Positions 46,779 to 59,265 of a stretch of DNA of 64,000 nucleotides are shown one piece after another (within the stretch, counting starts at the first letter, position 1; every line of letters starts with the position of its first letter). The notes below the pieces were generated by a model. It made no database searches. It worked only from the letters and a program-made list of their open reading frames with translations, and had not been told where the DNA came from. The position numbers and the translations under genes are program-made. Location: the NCBI RefSeq assembly GCF_024171815.1, contig NZ_JAMTCJ010000003.1, forward strand, positions 372,001 through 436,000, in the 5' to 3' direction. Source of the DNA: Williamsia maris. Lineage in GTDB: Bacteria; Actinomycetota; Actinomycetes; Mycobacteriales; Mycobacteriaceae.

Positions 46779-47516
46779 ATGGGACGTGTAGACGGAAAAG
46801 TGGTCCTGATCAGCGGAGGCGCGCGCGGCATGGGCGCCGCGCACGCCCGGGCGCTGGCCGCCGAGGGCGCCTCGGTCGTCCTCGGCGACATCCTCGACGA
46901 CGAGGGGACCGCGCTGGCCTCCGAGATCGGCGACGCCGCCCGCTACGTCCACCTCGACGTCACCCAGCCCGAGCAGTGGTCCGCGGCTGTGTCGGCGGCG
47001 GCGGAGACCTTCGGGTCGCTGACCGGGCTGATCAACAACGCCGGGATCGTCAACGGCTCGACGCTGCAGAAGTTCCGGCTCGACAAGTGGCAGCAGATCC
47101 TCGACGTGAACCTGACCGGCACCTTCCTGGGGATGCAGGCGGCCGCGGATCCGATCATCGCCGCGGGCGGTGGGTCGATCATCAACGTGTCCTCGGTGGA
47201 AGGTCTGCAGGGCAGCCCGTGGGCACACGGCTACGTGGCCTCGAAGTGGGCGGTGCGCGGCATCACCAAGTCCGCGGCGTTGGAACTCGCCCCGCACAAG
47301 GTGCGGGTCAACTCGGTGCACCCCGGCCTCATCCGGACGCCGATGACCGAGACCATCCCCGACGGGATGGTAAAGATCCCGCTGCGGCGATCCGCCGAAG
47401 CCGAGGAGGTCTCCGCCATGATCGTCTTCCTGATCAGCGACGAGTCGTCCTATTCCACGGGCTCGGAGTTCATCGTCGACGGAGGCCTGACCGCCGGGGT
47501 CGACCCCACCATCTGA
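46779..47516 (+). CDS. Short-chain dehydrogenase, 3-alpha/20-beta-hydroxysteroid dehydrogenase type
   Basis: This 245-residue SDR has cofactor motif GGARGMGAAHARAL (TGxxxGxG type), DILDDEG, NNAG, and the catalytic Ser-Tyr-Lys as NVSSVEG and GYVASKWAV. The aligned stretches closely resemble M. tuberculosis FabG3 (Rv2002), a 3-alpha,20-beta-hydroxysteroid dehydrogenase, including ARYVHLDVTQP and DESSYSTGSEFIVDGG. ATG 46779 is chosen over GTG 46761, which overlaps the upstream stop. A steroid or related alicyclic substrate is likely, not proven. Confidence 0.85.
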   Translation: MGRVDGKVVLISGGARGMGAAHARALAAEGASVVLGDILDDEGTALASEIGDAARYVHLDVTQPEQWSAAVSAAAETFGSLTGLINNAGIVNGSTLQKFRLDKWQQILDVNLTGTFLGMQAAADPIIAAGGGSIINVSSVEGLQGSPWAHGYVASKWAVRGITKSAALELAPHKVRVNSVHPGLIRTPMTETIPDGMVKIPLRRSAEAEEVSAMIVFLISDESSYSTGSEFIVDGGLTAGVDPTI

Positions 47517-47544
47517 CCTCGCAAGCACCTCCCCCGGTCGGGGT

Positions 47545-48195
47545 TCAGCGCACGCCGTTCTCGTACGCGAAGACGACCGCCTGCGCCCGGTCCCGGAGAC
47601 CCAGCTTGGCGAGCACGTTGCTGACGTGGGTCTTGACCGTCTGCTCGGCGACGAACAGCGCCGTGGCGATCTCCGCGTTCGACTTGCCCTCGGCGACCTG
47701 CTCGAGGACCTCCCGCTCGCGGGCGGTCAGGTGCGACAGCACAGTCATCGCCGCGGGCTGCGGTCGGCGACGGCCGGTGACCTCGGCGATGAGCCGACGC
47801 GTCACCGACGGCGCCAGCAGGGCATCACCGGCCGCGACGACACGCACCGCGCGGACGAGCTCGTCGGCGGGGGCGTCCTTGAGCATGAACCCCGACGCCC
47901 CGATGCGCAGCGCCTCGTAGACGTAGTCGTCGATGTCGAAGGTGGTGAGCATCAACACCTTCGGGGCCGTCGCGGCGTCGGCGAGTACCGACTTGGCCGC
48001 GGTGAGACCGTCCATCTGCGGCATCCGGACATCCATGAGCACCACGTCGGGACGCAGTCGGCGGATGCCCGCCACGGCGGCCGCGCCGTCGGCGGCGTCA
48101 CCGATCACCGAGATGTCGGGCTGTGCCGCCAGCAACGCACCGAATCCCTGACGGACCATCGCCTGGTCGTCGGCGATGAACACCGTGATCGACAC
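47545..48195 (-). CDS. NarL/LuxR-type response regulator
   Basis: A 216-residue regulator: receiver domain with acidic pocket Asp9-Asp10, phospho-acceptor Asp55 (LMDVRMP) and the conserved Lys in FMLKDAP; then a LuxR helix-turn-helix (LTAREREVLEQVAEGKSN; VKTHVSNVLAKLGL). GTG start 5 nt after the kinase stop, so it is co-translated with its partner. Targets unknown; the divergent PLA2-hydrolase operon is the nearest candidate. Confidence 0.92.
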   Translation of the reverse strand: MSITVFIADDQAMVRQGFGALLAAQPDISVIGDAADGAAAVAGIRRLRPDVVLMDVRMPQMDGLTAAKSVLADAATAPKVLMLTTFDIDDYVYEALRIGASGFMLKDAPADELVRAVRVVAAGDALLAPSVTRRLIAEVTGRRRPQPAAMTVLSHLTAREREVLEQVAEGKSNAEIATALFVAEQTVKTHVSNVLAKLGLRDRAQAVVFAYENGVR

Positions 48196-48200
48196 CCGTC

Positions 48201-49433
48201 TCAGCCGATCGCCACGTCGGCGACCGGCACCCGCGTGGGCAGCATCGCCGACACCCGGAACGCCCCCACCCCGTCGGGGCCGGCAACCAACGCACCACCG
48301 ACGGCCGCGGCACGCTCGGCCATGCCGGGGATACCGTGCCCGCCCGACGACTCCTTCTCCCCCGCGACCTCCACCAGCAGATTCACCACCGTCACCCGGA
48401 CCGCCGACTCGTCGATCGCGACCTCGACGTCGATCCGTGCGCCGGGGGCATGCCGCGTCGCGTTCGCCAGACACTCCTGCACGATCCGGTAGGCGGTGAG
48501 GCCCACGGCTTCGTTCACCGTCTCGGGCGCGCCCCCGATCAGCCGGAGGTCCACGACGATGCCCGCGCCGCGCGTCGCCTCCACGATGTCGGCGATGTCG
48601 GCCACCCCGGGGTTGGGTGCCTGCGTGCTCACCTCACCGTCGACCCGGAGGACACCGAGCATCTGCCGGACCTCGTCGAGGGCCTCGCGCGCCATCACGG
48701 CGATCGCCTGGAACTCGGCGTCGGCGGCCGGCGTCACGCCGTCGACGCGGAACCTCGCGGTCTGCGCGGCCACGACGACCACCGACATCCGGTGCGCGAC
48801 AACGTCGTGCAGGTCCCGGGCGATCCGGGTGCGTTCGGCGAGCACCGCGGTCCGCGAGGCCGCGACATCCTTGAGTTCGGTCTCGTGCGCGAGCTCGCGC
48901 CGCGACCGCAGCAGCACCCGCAGCAGCCAGCAGGTCACGAACAGCATCGTGACACCGACCGCCCAGCCGGCCGTCGCGCCCGGTGGCGTGGCCCCGACGA
49001 AGGCCACCAGCGTGCACAGCCAGTACAGCGCAATCCATCTGACCGGCCCCCGCAGGCACAGCATGACCGAGAGGACGAGGAGCACGATTATGTGGACGAC
49101 CTGAATCGTCCACTGCCACCCGTGCACTCGGTCGAAGAACAGTCCGATCAGGATGGACGAGGTGATCGAGATCCCCCACCCGAGCAGTGGATTGGCCCAC
49201 GCCAGCATGAGCGGCAGCGTGGCGAGCGCCGCGACGACCGGGAGCAGAATGGGCATGACGGAGTGCGTGAGGGGCAGAGTCGGCCAGGCGACGGCGAACA
49301 TGATCAGCGCGATGACGGTGAACAAGATGTTCACGCGTCGACCCACGAAGGCAACTACCGTCGGGTCGGACACCAACTGTGTCTGCCGAACGCGCGCCAT
49401 CACCTCGTCCCACTCCCTCTGCCCGATCATCAT
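48201..49433 (-). CDS. Membrane sensor histidine kinase (HisKA_3, NarL partner)
   Basis: A 410-residue kinase with five or six membrane helices between about 35 and 175 and no large periplasmic loop. The dimerisation/phosphorylation helix ERTRIARDLHDVVAHRMS has phospho-acceptor His209. The ATPase domain has ECLANATRHAPG and GHGIPGMAERA; its usual DxG box reads VVNLL, a variant common in actinobacterial kinases. ATG 49433 or 49430 is likely; the frame is open to 49553. The signal is probably sensed in or near the membrane. Confidence 0.9.
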   Translation of the reverse strand: MMIGQREWDEVMARVRQTQLVSDPTVVAFVGRRVNILFTVIALIMFAVAWPTLPLTHSVMPILLPVVAALATLPLMLAWANPLLGWGISITSSILIGLFFDRVHGWQWTIQVVHIIVLLVLSVMLCLRGPVRWIALYWLCTLVAFVGATPPGATAGWAVGVTMLFVTCWLLRVLLRSRRELAHETELKDVAASRTAVLAERTRIARDLHDVVAHRMSVVVVAAQTARFRVDGVTPAADAEFQAIAVMAREALDEVRQMLGVLRVDGEVSTQAPNPGVADIADIVEATRGAGIVVDLRLIGGAPETVNEAVGLTAYRIVQECLANATRHAPGARIDVEVAIDESAVRVTVVNLLVEVAGEKESSGGHGIPGMAERAAAVGGALVAGPDGVGAFRVSAMLPTRVPVADVAIG

Positions 49434-49587
49434 GTCGACCACGGTAGAGCGCCCACCCACTGATGTCCTCATACCTGAGAGGGAGACCCGGTAGCCCGTC
49501 GGCGGCAGTTCGACGACGCCGGGCGTGCCTCTCCCGAACCGCCACGGACACAACTTCTCTCCGATGTGGTCGGGTGCCGCACGTTCC

Positions 49588-49593
49588 TAACGT
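49588..49593 (+). promoter_or_regulatory. -10 element (TAACGT) for the second PLA2-like operon
   Basis: The box ends 6 nt before the ATG at 49600, in the 166-bp region shared with the divergent two-component operon. Confidence 0.5.
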
Positions 49594-49599
49594 CAGCTC

Positions 49600-50193
49600 A
49601 TGATCATCGCAGCTCGACGAATCACATTGACCCTGTTCACCTTCGGCCTGATCCTCGCGCTCGCACTGGTTGCCGTCCAGGCCCGGGGACTGCCCGGCGC
49701 CGACGCCGATCCGATCCCCGCCGACCTGACCACGCCGGCCGGTTCCGCGGTCATGGCGTTGACCGGTCCCCAACCGATGCACGCCCTCACCGATCTGGGC
49801 GCGCCGCCGCGCGTCGTGCTGGGCTATGACCCCGTGATCATCGACGGGGCACCGGCGAACCCGCGGGGCGGGTGCTCGACACCGGTACCGCTCCCCGACC
49901 GTTTCGAACCGCTCTGCAAGATCCACGACCTGGGGTACGACCTGCTGCGTCTGGCCGCGCGGTCGGGTCGGCCGCTCGGGCCGTGGGCGAGGCAGCGTCT
50001 CGACCATGCTCTCGTCGAGGCGATGCATCGCAGTTGCACCGACCCCATCTGCGAGATCGGTGCCGACCTCGCCGACGTCGGACTGCGCGTGAACACCTGG
50101 CGTCAACGTGCGGGCGCCCCGATCACACACGAGGGTGTCGGGGCCATCGCACTGTCGGTGGCCGTCCGCGCCGCGGAGACGACGGCGCGGTGA
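49600..50193 (+). CDS. Phospholipase A2-like secreted or anchored protein (paralogue 2)
   Basis: A 197-residue protein with an N-terminal hydrophobic segment (about 8-27) and the same PLA2-like core as the 44.7-kb gene: NPRGGCSTP (Cys92) and CKIHDLGYD (Cys106, His109, Asp110, Tyr113), then MHRSCTDPIC. It lacks the C-terminal membrane helix. Its stop overlaps the GTG of the next gene (GTGA), so it is coupled to the membrane hydrolase. Activity is inferred from the CxxHDxxY motif. Confidence 0.78.
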   Translation: MIIAARRITLTLFTFGLILALALVAVQARGLPGADADPIPADLTTPAGSAVMALTGPQPMHALTDLGAPPRVVLGYDPVIIDGAPANPRGGCSTPVPLPDRFEPLCKIHDLGYDLLRLAARSGRPLGPWARQRLDHALVEAMHRSCTDPICEIGADLADVGLRVNTWRQRAGAPITHEGVGAIALSVAVRAAETTAR

Positions 50194-51491
50194 CCGGCAT
50201 GGAGGTGCCCCGACTCCCCCACCCCGCGGGGGTGATCGGCGCGCTCGTCGGCTCCACGATCGCCCTGGCTCCGGGGTCACTGCCCCGGGAGGTGTCGGTG
50301 CACGCCGCGCTGCTGGGAGCGTGCCTGCTGCTGGGTGCGGGGATCGGGAGCGTCGTCGGGCGACTGCCGGTGGACCGGGCAGCTGATCCCGCGGCCGACC
50401 GCGATCGTCGTGTCCGGGTCGTCGGCATCGCCGCGGTGCTGTTCACCGGCATGGTTCTCGCCAACCTCTGGTGGCAGGACACGCTGCGCACCGGTCTGGA
50501 TCAACCGGGCGTCGGACTCGGCTGGATCGCGGCGTCGTTCGCGCCGGTGGCGCTGTACGCGGCCGTCGTCGCGGCGCCCGGTCTCACGTCCGTCGCCGTC
50601 GTCACCGCAGCGGCGGCGATCGCCGGCCTGGCCCCCGCGTCAGCTGATCCGCAGGACACGGACGTGATCAGAGCGGGGATGAGCAGGGCGGAGGCATTCG
50701 CGACGTCCGACGCCACCGCGACGTCGCTTCGTCTGTACTCGCCGCTCGACGGACGGACCGCCGAACGCCGCGCGACCGACCTGGTCGACCGGTGGTCGTC
50801 GGCGGGTGGTGCCCGACGCGCGGCGGTCGTGGTGGCCGTCCCCACCGGTTCGGGGTGGGTCGACCCCGATGCCGTACGCGGGTTCGAGGAACGACTCGGC
50901 GGCGACGTCTCGGTGATCGCGTTGCAGTACAGCGACATCCCGAGTTGGCGGGCGTTCGTCTCCGGTTCCGACACCGCCCGGACGGGGGCGATCGCCGTGA
51001 CCGCGGCACTCACCCGGGCCGTCGGGCGTCTGCCGACGGCGGCCCGCCCGCAGGTCTACCTGTACGGACAGAGTCTGGGCGCGATCGGCGCCGACGCGGC
51101 GCGCGAGTGGGCAGCCACCCGAGCCGCTGAGGTCTCGGTCTGCGCCACCGTCCTCGCCGGAGCACCGGCGGGAACCGTTGCACCGCAGGCGTCGCGGCGG
51201 GTGGTGCTCGCGAACGCCAGTGACCCCGTCGTCCGGTGGTCGCCCCGGTTGCTCTGGCGACCGCCGACACGGTCGACCGCCCGGGCCGACCTACCGCGCC
51301 CGGTGTGGTTCCCGGTCGCCGGTTTCATTCAGGCCAGTACGGATCTGCTGGGCGCACTGTCGTTCCCGGCCGGACACGGCCACCAGTACGGCGCCGAGCA
51401 GGGCACCACGGCCCCGCTGTGTCCGACCCGGACCGGTGTCGATCAGACCAGCGGTCCGCGCGCCGCCTCGTACGCCGCACCGACGCGGTAG
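50190..51491 (+). CDS. Polytopic membrane protein with alpha/beta-hydrolase domain (Abhydrolase_9 type)
   Basis: A 433-residue protein: about four membrane helices in the first 170 residues ([36 protein letters not shown]) and a C-terminal hydrolase domain with [28 protein letters not shown], the nucleophile elbow YGQSLGA and ASDPVVRW. This matches the actinobacterial Abhydrolase_9 family, of unknown substrate. GTG 50190 overlaps the upstream stop; ATG 50199 is an alternative. Its last 49 bp overlap the convergent gatA. A lipid substrate, shared with the coupled PLA2-like protein, is possible. Confidence 0.85.
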   Translation: MTGMEVPRLPHPAGVIGALVGSTIALAPGSLPREVSVHAALLGACLLLGAGIGSVVGRLPVDRAADPAADRDRRVRVVGIAAVLFTGMVLANLWWQDTLRTGLDQPGVGLGWIAASFAPVALYAAVVAAPGLTSVAVVTAAAAIAGLAPASADPQDTDVIRAGMSRAEAFATSDATATSLRLYSPLDGRTAERRATDLVDRWSSAGGARRAAVVVAVPTGSGWVDPDAVRGFEERLGGDVSVIALQYSDIPSWRAFVSGSDTARTGAIAVTAALTRAVGRLPTAARPQVYLYGQSLGAIGADAAREWAATRAAEVSVCATVLAGAPAGTVAPQASRRVVLANASDPVVRWSPRLLWRPPTRSTARADLPRPVWFPVAGFIQASTDLLGALSFPAGHGHQYGAEQGTTAPLCPTRTGVDQTSGPRAASYAAPTR

Positions 51492-52933
51492 AGACGATCG
51501 TCGGCCTGGGCGGGTGCCATGATCTGCAGTCCGACCGGCAGGCCGTCGTCGGCCGAGAGCCCCGACGGCACCGACATCGCGCAGTTGCCCGCGAGGTTCA
51601 CCGGCAGCGTGCACAGGTCGAACAGGTACATCGCCAGCGGGTCGTCGGCCTTCTCACCGATGGGGAAGGCGGTGGTCGGGGTGGTCGGGGAGATCAGGAC
51701 GTCCACCGACTCGAAGGCGGTGGTGAAGTCCTGCGCGATCAACGTCCGGACCTTGAGGGCCTGGCCGTAGTACTTCTCGTAGTAGCCCGACGACAGCGCG
51801 TAGGTACCGATCATGATGCGGCGCTTGACCTCCGGGCCGAACCCCTGCGCGCGGGTCAGGGCCATCACCTCGTCGGCCGAGTGGCTGCCGTCATCGCCGA
51901 CGCGCAGTCCGTACCGCATGGCGTCGAAGCGGGCCAGGTTCGACGACACCTCCGACGGGAGGATCAGGTAGTAGGCGCCGAGCGCGTACTCGAAGTGCGG
52001 GCACGAGACCTCGACGATCTCGGCGCCGCGCTCGCGCAGCACCTCGACGGCGGCGGTGAACGACGCGAGGACGCCGGGCTGATAGCCGTCGCCCTGCAGT
52101 TCGGTGACGATGCCCACGCGCACACCCGCGAGATCCTGTTCGGCGCCGCGGCGTGCGGCTCCGACGACATCGGGGACCGGGGAGTTCAGGGAGGTCGAGT
52201 CGCGCGGGTCGTGGCCGGCGATGACCTCGTGCAGCAGGGCCGCGTCGAGCACGGTGCGGGCACACGGGCCGCCCTGGTCCAGCGACGAGGCGCAGGCGAC
52301 GAGTCCGTACCGCGACACCGCACCGTAGGTGGGCTTCACGCCGACGGTCGCGGTGACCGCAGCCGGCTGACGGACCGAGCCGCCGGTGTCGGTACCGATG
52401 GCCAGCGGCGCCTGGAACGACGCGAGTGCCGCCGCGCTGCCGCCGCCGGATCCGCCGGGGATCCGGTCGGTGTCCCACGGGTTGCGGGTGAGCTGGTAGG
52501 CCGAGTTCTCGGTGGAACTGCCCATCGCGAACTCGTCCATGTTGGTCTTGCCGAGGATCGGGATGCCCGCCTCGCGGAGCCGGCGCGTGACGGTCGCGTC
52601 GTACGGCGGCACCCACCCCTCGAGCATCTTCGACCCGCACGTGGTGGGCGCATCGGTGGTGGTGAAGACGTCCTTGAGCGCCAGCGGGACGCCGGCGAGC
52701 GAGGACGCGGGCTTCTCCCCAGCGGCGATGGCGGCGTCGACGGCCTCGGCCGCCGCGATCGCCTGGGTGGTCGTGACGTGCAGGAACGCGCCGAGATCGC
52801 CGTCGGTGCGCTCGATCTGCTCCAGATGGGCGCGGGTCACCTCGACCGACGACAGGTCACCGGAGTGGATCCTGGTGGCGAGTTCGGACGCCGACAGGCC
52901 CGTGATGGGCCCGGCGTCGCGGATCGCGGTCAC
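51443..52933 (-). CDS. gatA: Aspartyl/glutamyl-tRNA amidotransferase subunit A
   Basis: GatA hydrolyses glutamine and passes ammonia to GatB. The 496-residue amidase-signature protein has the catalytic Lys in LALKDVFTT, the serine loop [13 protein letters not shown] and [11 protein letters not shown]. The GTG at 52933 overlaps the gatC stop (GTGA), so the two are coupled. Confidence 0.97.
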   Translation of the reverse strand: MTAIRDAGPITGLSASELATRIHSGDLSSVEVTRAHLEQIERTDGDLGAFLHVTTTQAIAAAEAVDAAIAAGEKPASSLAGVPLALKDVFTTTDAPTTCGSKMLEGWVPPYDATVTRRLREAGIPILGKTNMDEFAMGSSTENSAYQLTRNPWDTDRIPGGSGGGSAAALASFQAPLAIGTDTGGSVRQPAAVTATVGVKPTYGAVSRYGLVACASSLDQGGPCARTVLDAALLHEVIAGHDPRDSTSLNSPVPDVVGAARRGAEQDLAGVRVGIVTELQGDGYQPGVLASFTAAVEVLRERGAEIVEVSCPHFEYALGAYYLILPSEVSSNLARFDAMRYGLRVGDDGSHSADEVMALTRAQGFGPEVKRRIMIGTYALSSGYYEKYYGQALKVRTLIAQDFTTAFESVDVLISPTTPTTAFPIGEKADDPLAMYLFDLCTLPVNLAGNCAMSVPSGLSADDGLPVGLQIMAPAQADDRLYRVGAAYEAARGPLV

Positions 52934-53229
52934 TGCTCCTCACCCAGGATCTGCGGGACGGCGAAGCGGGACTGCTCGACCGAGGGGGCGCCGGAGAGCG
53001 CCTCGGTCGGGGTCAGTCCGGGGACGATGACGTCGGGGCGCAGGACGTTGGCGAGACCGGCCGGATGCGCGGTGGCGTCGACGCTGTCGGTCCGCACCTC
53101 CGAGATCTGCGCGACGTGGGTCAGGATCGAATCGAGCTGGCTCGCATACTGATCGAGTTCGTCATCGGAGAGCGCCAGGCGCGACAGGCGCGCCAGATGG
53201 GCTACTTCATCCCGGGAGATGGCTGACAA
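52930..53229 (-). CDS. gatC: Aspartyl/glutamyl-tRNA amidotransferase subunit C
   Basis: This 99-residue belt subunit holds GatA and GatB together. It starts [19 protein letters not shown] and ends [12 protein letters not shown]. The start is a TTG at 53229: it gives exactly the length of M. tuberculosis GatC (99) and has AGAAGGGA upstream, whereas the longer frame to 53253 adds non-conserved residues. Confidence 0.94.
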   Translation of the reverse strand: MSAISRDEVAHLARLSRLALSDDELDQYASQLDSILTHVAQISEVRTDSVDATAHPAGLANVLRPDVIVPGLTPTEALSGAPSVEQSRFAVPQILGEEQ

Positions 53230-53326
53230 CGATGCGTCCCTTCTACAGAGCAATCGGGTGGATGCCAGGCACGGCGACCACGCAACGAGCCTAGTGGTCG
53301 CGCCGTCGGCGGCGACTGTGGCCCGC

Positions 53327-53914
53327 TCAGCGCAGCCATCGATGCAGTCGGGCGGTGATCCACGGCAGGACGAGGTAGACCATCAGTGGCGTGTTGATCA
53401 GGGTCGCGATGAGTGTCTTGAGCACCAGCGGTACGCCGTCGAGATGGGCCACCACGGCAAAGTTGATCAGCAGGCTCAACGGGAAGAACCCGAGCCAGAT
53501 CGTGATCGCCTGCTTCCAGCGCGCCGGGGGCGCCCCGACCACCCGGACCGCATTGGTCAGCGTCGACTGCGGCTCGAACCATCCCTCGATTCCGGACAAC
53601 CGGTGCACCGCGGACTCGACGGCGACCCCCTCGCCACGCGAGAGCCACGCGCGCCGGACCGGTGAGCGGACCCAGTCGTCCATCTGCGCCTCGCCGTCGA
53701 ACCGATAGACCACGTAGTAGTCCGACGAATCCTGCGCCGAGCGCAACCAGCCGCCACCGAGGAACCCGGGGAAGGTCCGGGCCAGGGCCATGCCGGCGTC
53801 GGTCCACGCGAGGAAGTCGTGTTCCCGACCGGGCTCGATACGTCGGGCGACCGATGTCGTGACGTGGTCGACGGTGTGCTCGGGGTCGGCGGACTGTTCG
53901 GTGTGCTCGGCCAT
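53327..53914 (-). CDS. Antibiotic-biosynthesis-monooxygenase-domain membrane protein
   Basis: A 195-residue protein: ABM (dimeric alpha-beta barrel) domain at about 15-110 ([45 protein letters not shown]), then two membrane helices ([20 protein letters not shown] and [20 protein letters not shown]). This architecture is widespread in bacteria and its function is unknown; heme or quinone chemistry is only a domain-based guess. It is 97 bp from gatC. Confidence 0.82.
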   Translation of the reverse strand: MAEHTEQSADPEHTVDHVTTSVARRIEPGREHDFLAWTDAGMALARTFPGFLGGGWLRSAQDSSDYYVVYRFDGEAQMDDWVRSPVRRAWLSRGEGVAVESAVHRLSGIEGWFEPQSTLTNAVRVVGAPPARWKQAITIWLGFFPLSLLINFAVVAHLDGVPLVLKTLIATLINTPLMVYLVLPWITARLHRWLR

Positions 53915-54000
53915 GGGTCAATGGTGGCACCGCCGGCCGCATCTGCCCGACCGAGCGAACGACCACGTGCGCACGATCGGCTCACTAAGATCTGCAGACC

Positions 54001-54354
54001 ATGATCATCGTCACATCCAACGACGTGCCGGGGTACCGCATCGGGTACACCTTCGGCGAGGTCTTCGGCCTGACCGTCCGCTCACGCAACATCGGTTCGA
54101 ACATCGGCGCCGGGTTCAAGGCCATGGCGGGCGGTGAACTCAAGGGCGTCACCCAACTCCTGCACGACTGTCGCCAGGAAGCGTTGCACCGGTTGGCCAC
54201 CGAGGCACAGCAGAAGGGCGCGAACGCCGTGGTCGCGTTCCGCTTCGAGACCACCGAGTTCGGCGGGACGGGCATCGAGGTCTGCGCGTACGGCACCGCC
54301 GTCGGTGTGGAACCGCTCGATCCGGCCAATCCCGGCGCCGTGCCGACGATCTGA
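54001..54354 (+). CDS. YbjQ family (DUF74) protein
   Basis: A 117-residue YbjQ-family protein of small pentameric fold: SNDVPGYRIGYTFGEVFGLTVRSRN, ELKGVTQLLHDCRQEAL and ANAVVAFRFETTE. Sometimes annotated as heavy-metal binding from its fold; biochemical role unknown. TAAGAT lies 9 nt before the ATG. It stands alone between the ABM protein and the ACT protein. Confidence 0.88.
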   Translation: MIIVTSNDVPGYRIGYTFGEVFGLTVRSRNIGSNIGAGFKAMAGGELKGVTQLLHDCRQEALHRLATEAQQKGANAVVAFRFETTEFGGTGIEVCAYGTAVGVEPLDPANPGAVPTI

Positions 54355-54413
54355 GTGGCGTCGCGACGCCGTCGGCGCGGCGGCGATCCCCACCCGGTGG
54401 GACAATGACCAGC

Positions 54414-57147
<2,734 letters not shown>

Positions 57148-57170
57148 CTAGTCCAGGGCACCGACACCGT

Positions 57171-57176
57171 TAGAAT
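57171..57176 (+). promoter_or_regulatory. -10 element (TAGAAT) for the YjbR-like gene
   Basis: A good -10 box 10 nt before the ATG at 57187, in the 48-bp gap divergent from ligA. Confidence 0.5.
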
Positions 57177-57186
57177 TTCGCGCACC

Positions 57187-57570
57187 ATGCCGCACCCGAT
57201 CATGTTCTCCGCCGACGACCCGACGCTGGCCCGCGTACGGGAGATCGCGCTCGCGCTGCCGGAGACGACCGAGGTCGTCGCCCACGGCCGACCGACGTTC
57301 CGGTGCGGCAAGATCTTCGCCTACTACGGCGGGTCGGTGAAGGGCGGCGACATGATGGACACCTCGGTGCTGTTCAAGCCGGATCCGACCGAGGCGACGG
57401 CGTTGGCCGGGGACGACCGCTTCTTCGTGCCCGCCTATGTGGGCGCGTACGGATGGCTCGGGGTGGACCTGTCGGGCGCACCCGATTGGGACGAGGTCGC
57501 CGAGCTGCTCGACGCGAGTTTCCGGCTCGTCGCCCCGGCGAAGGTCATACGACGACTCGACGAGTTGTGA
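57187..57570 (+). CDS. MmcQ/YjbR family protein
   Basis: A 127-residue protein of the MmcQ/YjbR DNA-binding-like fold: REIALALPETTEVVAHGRPTF, GKIFAYYGG and FVPAYVGAYGWLGVDL. Family members have a CyaY-like fold and unknown role. ATG 57187 is chosen from the -10 box; the frame is open further 5' but overlaps ligA. Monocistronic; the next gene starts 62 bp on. Confidence 0.87.
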   Translation: MPHPIMFSADDPTLARVREIALALPETTEVVAHGRPTFRCGKIFAYYGGSVKGGDMMDTSVLFKPDPTEATALAGDDRFFVPAYVGAYGWLGVDLSGAPDWDEVAELLDASFRLVAPAKVIRRLDEL

Positions 57571-57632
57571 GCTGATACAACGCCCCGCATGGCGAGACCG
57601 GCCCCGCGCGGGGTTGTGCCATCCTGGAGGAC

Positions 57633-58232
57633 GTGCCCACATCCCTTCGCGACTACTGGTGGGCGATTCTCATCGTCCCGGTCGCCGTGGTCGTCACCGC
57701 GATCCTGGTGACCGGGCTGTTCACCGGGTCGGATCCGTCCTCGGGTCCCGCGGTGGCCGCGGCGGTCACCTCGAACGCCCCCGCACCCACGACCGAGGCC
57801 CCGAGCAGCAGCGCCGCGACCGCCGCCGCGGACGCGACCGCGTGTGCGAGCAACACCGGCACCCGGTTGGTCACGGTCAGCATCTCCGAGCAGCGCATGT
57901 GGACCTGCGACGGCAGACGGACGGTGTCGGCGTCGGCGGTCACCACCGGGATCGACAACCCCGTGGACCGGACACCGACCGGCACCTGGAAGGTCGTCGC
58001 CCGCGACACCGATCGGTTCCTCGTCGGCCCCGACTACCGCGTCCACGTGAACTACTTCCTGCCGTTCTTCGACGACTACGGGTTCCACGATTCGCCGTGG
58101 CAGACGTTTCCGTACGGCTCGCAGGACTACCGAACCGGTGGATCCCGCGGATGCGTGCACGTGCCGGGGCCCGCGATGGCTGCTCTCTACAGGTGGGCGG
58201 CGGTCGGGACCACGGTCACCGTCCGGGCCTAG
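57633..58232 (+). CDS. Exported L,D-transpeptidase (YkuD)
   Basis: A 199-residue protein: N-terminal membrane anchor or signal (about 10-30), a Thr/Ala/Ser-rich linker of about 40 residues and a YkuD catalytic domain with His152 and the nucleophile Cys174 in SRGCVHV. It would form 3-3 cross-links or attach proteins to peptidoglycan. It is shorter than mycobacterial Ldt proteins and lacks their Ig-like domains. GTG 57633 has GGAGG upstream. Confidence 0.9.
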   Translation: MPTSLRDYWWAILIVPVAVVVTAILVTGLFTGSDPSSGPAVAAAVTSNAPAPTTEAPSSSAATAAADATACASNTGTRLVTVSISEQRMWTCDGRRTVSASAVTTGIDNPVDRTPTGTWKVVARDTDRFLVGPDYRVHVNYFLPFFDDYGFHDSPWQTFPYGSQDYRTGGSRGCVHVPGPAMAALYRWAAVGTTVTVRA

Positions 58233-58251
58233 CCGGCATCGCGGCGAGACG

Positions 58252-59265
58252 TCACTGCTGCGGCAGGGCCTGCGCGACGGTGGTCGCCAGCGCCAGGGCC
58301 TGTTTCGCCCACGCGGCATCCGCGCCGGCCAGCCCGCACGCCGGGGTGATGATCATCTGATCGGCGAACACCTCGTGTGACAGCCCGATCGTGTCGATGA
58401 TCTCGGTGACGGAGGCGACGACGTGCTCGGCCGGCAGTTCGCGCCCCGGATCGGTCGACGGGACCGCACCGAGTGCGACCACCGAACCGCCGTCGAGGAA
58501 CTCACCGAGCCCGTCGAGGTTCGCCGAGCGCACATGGGCCATGTCCAGCGACACGCCCCACAGCTTGGTCTGCGCGACGGTGTGCCAGGGGAAGCGATCA
58601 CCGCAGTGGTGCAGCAGCACCGGACCGCCGACGACGTCGATGAGTGCGTCGATGTGCTCGGCGACGACCTGCGAGGGCACCGGGTTGATCACGTCGAGAC
58701 GACTCAGCGGCGCGATGCTGCCCTCGATGACGCGGTCGAGCAGAGGTTCGTCGAACTGCACGAGCACCTGCGCGCCGAGCCTCCGACGGATCTCCGCGGC
58801 GTGCGTCGCGGCACCCTCGGCGATCGAGTCGACCAGATCCGACCAGGCCCCGCGATCGTGCAAGGCCTTGTGTCCGCCGCCGATCTCCACCGACGCGGCC
58901 AGCGTGAAGGGCCCACACAGCTGCACCTTCACCCAGCGGTCCGGGCCGCCGAGCCCGCGGGTCTCCCAGATCTCCTCGAGCGCGTCGATGTCGATGCGCA
59001 GCATGTCCCGCGCCCCGCGACCCATGGTCGAACCACCGGAGCGCAGCCGGTAGCCCGACGGCGTGACGTCCATGGGCATGTCGACGAGCAGGGCGGCGCT
59101 GCGACCGATCATGTCGGCCCCGAGTCCGCGTGCGGGTAGTTCGGGCAGGTGGACGAGGCCGACCTCGCCGGCGATGATCTCGGCCGCGGCGCGCGCGTCG
59201 GTTCCGGGCATCGAGCCGACGCCGGTGGCCACCCCGGTGGGGGGCAGGTCGGTCGGATCCGTCAC
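58252..59265 (-). CDS. MetE C-terminal-like (cobalamin-independent methionine synthase) family protein
   Basis: A 337-residue TIM-barrel protein resembling only the catalytic C-terminal half of MetE. It has [10 protein letters not shown] at the start, [17 protein letters not shown] and TPACGLAG, giving the His/Cys/Cys zinc ligands. The folate-binding N-terminal half of true MetE is missing, so methyl donor and acceptor may differ; corrinoid-dependent core synthases of similar size exist. Its GTG overlaps the mnmA stop (GTGA). Counterpart: M. tuberculosis Rv3015c. Substrate unknown. Confidence 0.82.
   Translation of the reverse strand: MTDPTDLPPTGVATGVGSMPGTDARAAAEIIAGEVGLVHLPELPARGLGADMIGRSAALLVDMPMDVTPSGYRLRSGGSTMGRGARDMLRIDIDALEEIWETRGLGGPDRWVKVQLCGPFTLAASVEIGGGHKALHDRGAWSDLVDSIAEGAATHAAEIRRRLGAQVLVQFDEPLLDRVIEGSIAPLSRLDVINPVPSQVVAEHIDALIDVVGGPVLLHHCGDRFPWHTVAQTKLWGVSLDMAHVRSANLDGLGEFLDGGSVVALGAVPSTDPGRELPAEHVVASVTEIIDTIGLSHEVFADQMIITPACGLAGADAAWAKQALALATTVAQALPQQ

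Noticed and set aside
47517-47544. Terminator in the SDR / response-regulator gap
   Set aside because: CCCCG-GT-CGGGG is too short and its loop too small to be a convincing hairpin.
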